Part shown: positions 59,127-64,000 of the stretch, in pieces
Layout of the letters: every line of letters starts with the position of its first letter
Numbering within the stretch: position 1 is the stretch's first letter
Assembly: GCA_030248215.1 (NCBI GenBank)
Contig: JASANG010003696.1
Coordinates: 290,001-354,000, forward strand
DNA: 64,000 nt
Direction of reading: 5' to 3'
DNA from: Enoplolaimus lenunculus
Lineage: Eukaryota > Nematoda > Enoplea > Enoplida > Thoracostomopsidae
Notes under the pieces: model-generated
Database searches by the model: none
Told to the model about the DNA's origin: nothing
What the model saw: only the letters and a program-made list of their open reading frames with translations
Program-made: the position numbers and the translations under genes

Positions 59127-59297
59127 ACTGAGTACCAACGGTTTAGGTTTAGCATCCATCTTAAGGTTTCAAGCGTAACATTTTCAATTTATATGGTCAT
59201 TTTTACCTGCTATCATTTACTTAATTTTTCAACTCAAATAATTTTGAAATTTGCCAGCCATTTTCAGTTTGTTCGTTTCATTTTGCAACGCGGTGAT

Positions 59298-59541
59298 GCC
59301 GTCCCATGTTACTTCTAGCGTCATCCCGGTTTCTGGTAGGTCTGTAAAAGAGTAGACTTACATTCTAGACTACATTTTTTTGCTTTGGCTTAGGCTTAGA
59401 CTTAGACTTAGGCTTAGGTTTATGAATACGCTATTGCAGCGCTTAGGCGTAGGCTTAGGAATACGCTATTGCAACGCTTATAGGCTTAGGATTAGGAATA
59501 CGCTTAATCTCCTGTTATGGCCCTAAAAGTAACATTGGCCA
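59298..59541. mobile_element. Family A element, long core
   Basis: TCCCATGTTACTTCTAGCGT on the left and CCCTAAAAGTAACATTGGCC on the right. Three TTAGGC runs and two GAATACGCTATTGCA spacers show a duplicated core. The 59542-60142 stretch holds a GC-richer block (59600-59765) similar in style to 6597-6863 and otherwise nothing recognised. Confidence 0.7.
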
Positions 59542-60142
59542 CTATACAATGCTGCCATTCAAGCCATACAATCTCGCTATAAAACCACGCGAACAGAACA
59601 GTGCCGGCGGAAGTGCCATCCTTCAATTCGGGAGGCCCCGACTTCTAGGGGGTCGCATCTTGGCAAACTAAATTTTTTTCGCGGATGGCTAAAGCTGTGA
59701 AACATTTTATTCGGACCCATCTGGCCTGCTTGGGAGAGGCCGACTGTCCTAACCCACCGGCCCTCGAACAAAGTTTTTGATCGTTTACCGTTTATGGCCT
59801 CACCAATAATAAGCCTGATAAGCAGGAAATAACGTTAATTAATCACACTCGAGTCTTTTTTTACCATTTTTGATTTGATATCAAGATTATTAATTACGCT
59901 TAAGTGGTGTTTACCTATGGATGATTGCTATTTTTGGGGCTCATAAAACCAACTTGGTGGTTTGTGGTAAACAAATGTGGCTCGCACGCAGCTGGCGTGA
60001 GCCACGGGGGATTTGGAGCATCAGTCCAAATGAACCAAGAAACGGTTTGCGACTGCAGAATTAAATATTAAAGTTACGTCGAGTTTAACGCTCGATTTGG
60101 TGTCATCTCAAACGGGTTTCGTCGGGGTTCGTCTGTTTTAAA

Positions 60143-60239
60143 ATCGTGTCAAAGTGAGTCGACTTTGACTCAGCTTGTGGTAGTCCCGTAGAGCCTATTT
60201 CGGAGAGAGTCAATTTGACTCACCATTTTTTGCAGTGTA
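60143..60239. mobile_element. Family C right half
   Basis: AGTGAGTCGACTTTGACTCA to GACTCACCATTTTTTGCAGT. The left half is missing. The unclassified repeat of 17.5 kb follows at 60238-60480. Confidence 0.7.
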
Positions 60240-60689
60240 GTGACCCGAATAAAAGAAAAGAATAAAAGGGGGTCCCCGTTTTGTATATCCAATCAATAGG
60301 AGTCTATATCCCTAATAAATATAAGAGTCCCTAACCGGATATATAACAGTAACAATGCGCGCCGGAGACGCGGGATAAAAACAAATAGCAGTCCGGTACC
60401 AAATAAAACAAAGGGTTATCCTTTGGAGAGGTCAAGTAAATATCAGTCCCCTCTTTCTTATTCGAGTCACAACAGTGTGAAATTTGTGTGGATGCAAAAC
60501 GAATGCCAGTTATTCTCTAAGAAATGTGTTTGTTGACCATTTGAAGAGAAACCATGAGCGGATTAAAGTTCTCGGAACCCTAAGGTCTACATACAAACCC
60601 ATAGCGTCAACATTTCATAGACACTGGCTCCAAAAATGCCATTTCTGCAGTACCTTCACCAATTTTCGTGGCTGATAGGTTAGAGTTAC

Positions 60690-61860
60690 CATACAGGTTC
60701 ACAGGTTCCCAGCCAGAGGGGGGTCCGAGAGCGGATAGGGATGACGGTTGAAGAATTTCCGCTGGAAAGTTTTTTTGGCTCTTCTAGAACAGTTTGGATC
60801 TCGCTTGTAAAGTCATCGAAAGCCGTTGCATGCCCTTACTTGGGGTAACATATTTATGATGGTAATTCTGATTTTTTTTACTGTCGCCAGATTTCAAATC
60901 TTTTCATTGCCCATCCAAGCCCATAGCCAGCTCACCATGCTAGTGGGGCTAAAATGTTTTCAGGAGCGGCATACAAGAGTTTTCGTTGACTTACAAACAA
61001 GGTTGAAATTTTTCCAGGGGGGGCTGAGCACCCCTGGCCTCCCTTTGACTACGAGCCCGTGCACATCTCTATTACAAATTCCTAGTTTGTTGTTCTGGTC
61101 AAGCGATAGTTTGCAGTTTTTTTAACAATATACAACGTTGTATGCATGCACATATTTCGTATTAATGCAATAAATTGCAATTTGCAGGCCAGCAATTAGC
61201 AACTGTAAGTAGAGGGGGGTCCATGAGATTTATAGAAGATCAAAGAAAATTTTTCTAACATAGAATTTTTTAATGCTGTTGATAAATTTTTCCGTCAGAC
61301 GTTCAGACGGCCGTTGGAAAAGGGGGGACGAGGTGACGTTTCTCGATCGCCCCCCATAGTCGCAACTTTGACTGTGTTTTTAGATGTGTATTTTTAAGGC
61401 CTGGCCGTTTACGCAGTTTATAATCGCTTTCTACTGTTAATACTATTCTATCAGTGTTTTCTCGCAGTGTTGCAGTGCAATGTTCATTGCGTTAACAGGC
61501 CAGTAGCCAACTCTCCTTGCTAGAGGGGCTAAACATTTTTCAGGAAGGGCATACAAGGGTTTTCGATGACTTACACAGCAAGGTTGAATATTTTCTAGGG
61601 GAGGCCGAAATTATCCAAGGGGGGGGAAACTGAGCCCCTCCCTGCCCCCCTCGTTTGGCTACGGGCCCGAATCTGGTAATATTCGAATGTTGGACTTAGA
61701 TTTTTAATCCTTGCTAGATCGGCTAATCATTTTTAGGAACGGCATACAAGTGCTCTCGATGACTTACAAGAATAGTTGAAAATATTTGTCCGTCGGCCAA
61801 AATTCTTCCGGTGGCGACTGAGAACGCACTGGCTTTCTGATTACGGGACGATGTCTTATA
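60690..61860. mobile_element. Cluster of family H copies
   Basis: Copies or pieces lie at about 60700-60800, 60925-61060, 61500-61675 and 61730-61850. Each has TAGCCAACTC/TAGCCAGCTCACC, TTTTCAGGAGCGGCATACAA, TCGTTGACTTACA and a G-rich GGGCTGAGCACCCCTGG end. An unrelated G-rich fragment (61210-61370) lies between them. Confidence 0.6.
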
Positions 61861-62999
61861 GGAATGATGGTTATCAATTTGCCAATTATTGTATTTTAGA
61901 ATTAATATTGCTGTGGTTTTTGGGCTCCGACTCCGACTCCGCTAAAATAATTTCTTTGTCACTATATGACGTCACTGTTTTGAACGAAATAAATTGGCCC
62001 ATGACGTATATCCCAGGAGTACATATTACGGGTATGTTGTTACCGGAAGCTAAGGAACGTTTTGCTAGTGTTCGTAGATTTTATAACGCAAATCGCGGCC
62101 GAAACTAAGGCATCTTAGCGCCCCTCCGAGCCGAAGATATTGGGTGCATAATAAGGTATCAGCCAGGGCATAGCGGCTTATGCAAAAACATGGAGCACAT
62201 ACGCGAGAACGCAATATATAATGACCGAAAAAACTCGTAAGCGAAGCGAGCAAGAAGCCAAATAACGCAATGCGTAACCTGAATCACGCCAAAGGCGGAA
62301 ATTATTTTGACAATCGCATAGTGGATCAATCTTGTAGGACCCCACACGTACCCACGCTGCCCTGGGGGAGGGAAAAAACGTAGCTGGGTGGTTGCCGTTA
62401 GCCTTAGCCTAAGCTATACTGAAAAAACTGAAAACATACACCAAAGCTTAACGAGGCAACAATGTATACCAAACTACCAAACGTTTTAGCAAACATTTTC
62501 TAAGAATATGCGTACAAATATACAATTCCTACAGCAATAAAGACTTAAAACAGCGGCGAGAATTAAAAGAGATTAGATCCGATTAACTTTGAGAAACGTT
62601 TTTTTTTAGCATTTTGAAATAATTTAGCGTTTAGTTTAGTCTTTTTTTTTGCGTTTAATTTCTAGCTAAAACGTTCTAGGAAAACAACTGTATACCGAGA
62701 GTGACGCATTAGATAGTCGACTTTGTCCTGACAGTGTTCAAAGGTGGTAGAGATAAAATATACGTCCCTAGGTAGCGAGTACTGACAATAGGCAAGCTCT
62801 CGTGGCAGCGTTTGTAAAATTAACGTTACTGAAACACTCCTGGAGGAGGCAAAATCTTTTAGGGAGACTATGAGACATCAGGTCGTTTTGGATATGGGCC
62901 GATTCAATTAATAGGTCAATCTTCGCCGGCAAAACTTCAATAGTTCGACAATAACAAGCCGGCCAGACAAATTGACCCCCTCAGAAAAGCTATGAAATT
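61861..62999. other. Intergenic, little recognised
   Basis: AT-rich with scattered open frames. A short TTAGCCTAAGC run lies near 62400. TTTTACGCTTAGGC cores are absent. No gene-like signal. Confidence 0.4.
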
Positions 63000-63006
63000 G
63001 TTGTTT

Positions 63007-63276
63007 TAACCCCTTCTCACAGTGAGTTGCCTATAGGCAACTCAGCGCAGTGTATATACGTTAAATAATGTATATCGCACCGTGTTTAACAATTGCAACA
63101 CGTATACATAGTACTAAATCACCACAAGACGTGAGAGCCCCCTCGGGCTCAAGCGTCAAGCTCCTATAGCTGTGTGGTGATGGTATAAGCCTCCCACTCA
63201 AGTCACTGGAGTTCGAATCCTAGCATAAAAGTAAGTCTCAGGGGAAATAGAAAATATTCATGTGAGAAAGGGTTAA
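63007..63276. mobile_element. Family P element, TTAA-bounded, opposite orientation to the 57.7-kb copy
   Basis: TTAACCCCTTCTCACAGTGA on the left and CATGTGAGAAAGGGTTAA on the right. The tRNA-like centre is CTATAGCTGTGTGGTGATGG with GGAGTTCGAATCCTAGC. It is nearly the full reverse complement of 57681-57953, which shows they are recent relatives. Confidence 0.8.
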
Positions 63277-63554
63277 GGTGTAGTTTTGAGACAGTAGCGT
63301 ATTCCAAACGAATACAAGCTGTAAACCACCAACAACCGGTGCCGTGGTGAAACTTTTGCGTTGCAAATGTTTGATCTGAAGCTCGCGATGTGTTTTTAGT
63401 CAAATAGTTGAAAATGCGGTTGAAAAACAACACAAATTGAATTGTTATGTATAAAAAAACTACTAAAACACTCTATAAAACTGTAAAATTATAGAATATC
63501 AAATCGATCCTAGTGCACCACTAAAAATACTGAATTCACCACTGCTTTCAGAGA

Positions 63555-63631
63555 CTATATCTTTTGCTTAGGCTTAGGCTTAGGAATACGCTTTATCTAC
63601 GGTTACGACTCTAAAAGTAACATTAGCCCCC
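63555..63631. mobile_element. Family A right half
   Basis: TTTTTGCTTAGGC-type core, then GACTCTAAAAGTAACATTAGCC. The left end is missing. Nothing else is recognised to the window end. Confidence 0.6.
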
Positions 63632-64000
63632 AAATAAGCACTTAGAGAAAATAGTTTTTCTAGGTATATACCGTTTCATACAGTGTACATTTTAAAAGTT
63701 CTTAAGCCACTCGAATGATTTTAGAAAAATTACGACTCTGCTGGATAATTTTGAATATATTTTAGACTAAAAACACTCAGCATCACATATAGTTTTCACA
63801 GATATATAACTGTTTTATCTCCCAGGCAACGTGTTTAAGTGATACCAAGCTATCATTAATACAGTCAGTTTATGCTTTGTTCAATGTAGATTCAAAGTTG
63901 TATTCGATGAGCTTAACGCGGCTGTGAAAGTTTGAAAGTGTAATGTTCGGTACATATGTAATAATTGGTGTTATTACTGGACAACAGCCCATATAAGGGC

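Noticed and set aside
1-64000. CRISPR array, bacterial operon or prophage
   Set aside because: No repeat-spacer pattern, ribosome binding sites or long uninterrupted genes; split genes and MITEs mark it as eukaryotic.

Overview
The window looks like AT-rich nuclear DNA from an invertebrate animal with split genes. Supporting signs are GT-AG introns, four reconstructable multi-exon genes, AATAAA signals, a decayed LINE, and dozens of short non-autonomous DNA elements. The mix of a thrombospondin-repeat receptor, a Golgi sulfotransferase and PEX14 would fit a tunicate or another small-genome invertebrate, but I cannot fix the species. All gene models come from reading frames, splice consensus and intron phase only; no alignment or transcript was available.

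Layout. From 4.7 to 9.8 kb (minus strand) lies a four-exon carbohydrate sulfotransferase of 430 residues. From 10.6 to 12.1 kb lies a broken copy of a small cysteine-rich peptide gene. Its intact four-exon relative follows at 13.8-16.6 kb, encoding a 72-residue secreted precursor with two coding microexons. From 20.0 to 40.4 kb (plus strand) an eleven-exon gene encodes a type I membrane protein: signal peptide, furin-like site, four thrombospondin type-1 modules, a linker made of a 24-bp minisatellite, one membrane helix and a short tail. A decayed LINE occupies about 40.65-44.9 kb. PEX14, the peroxisomal import docking protein, is at 47.6-49.5 kb and carries a duplicated exon that splices in frame as an alternative. 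From 49.6 to 64.0 kb I see only repeats.

The dominant feature is the repeat landscape. At least two short inverted-repeat families, called A and B here, carry cores of (TTAGGC)n, the sequence of nematode-type telomere repeats, and recur from end to end. Other families are named C (palindromic, GTGAGTCAA), D (CACATGTGGGACTT), E (GCGGGGTTCACGTTATAAC), F (CAACCGGAGGT), G (GGCGGATCC), H (TAGCCAGCTC), I (tandem core), J (GTGTATAGCACC), K (AAGAGTGTGCAACT), N (GAGTTGAT palindromes) and P (TTAA-bounded, tRNA-like centre). Several are nested, which gives a relative order of insertion. A 119-bp satellite and a nearly perfect 220-bp inverted repeat lie in introns of the thrombospondin-repeat gene.

The genes do not form an operon or an obvious pathway. 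Three of the four concern the secretory route or cell surface; PEX14 is peroxisomal.
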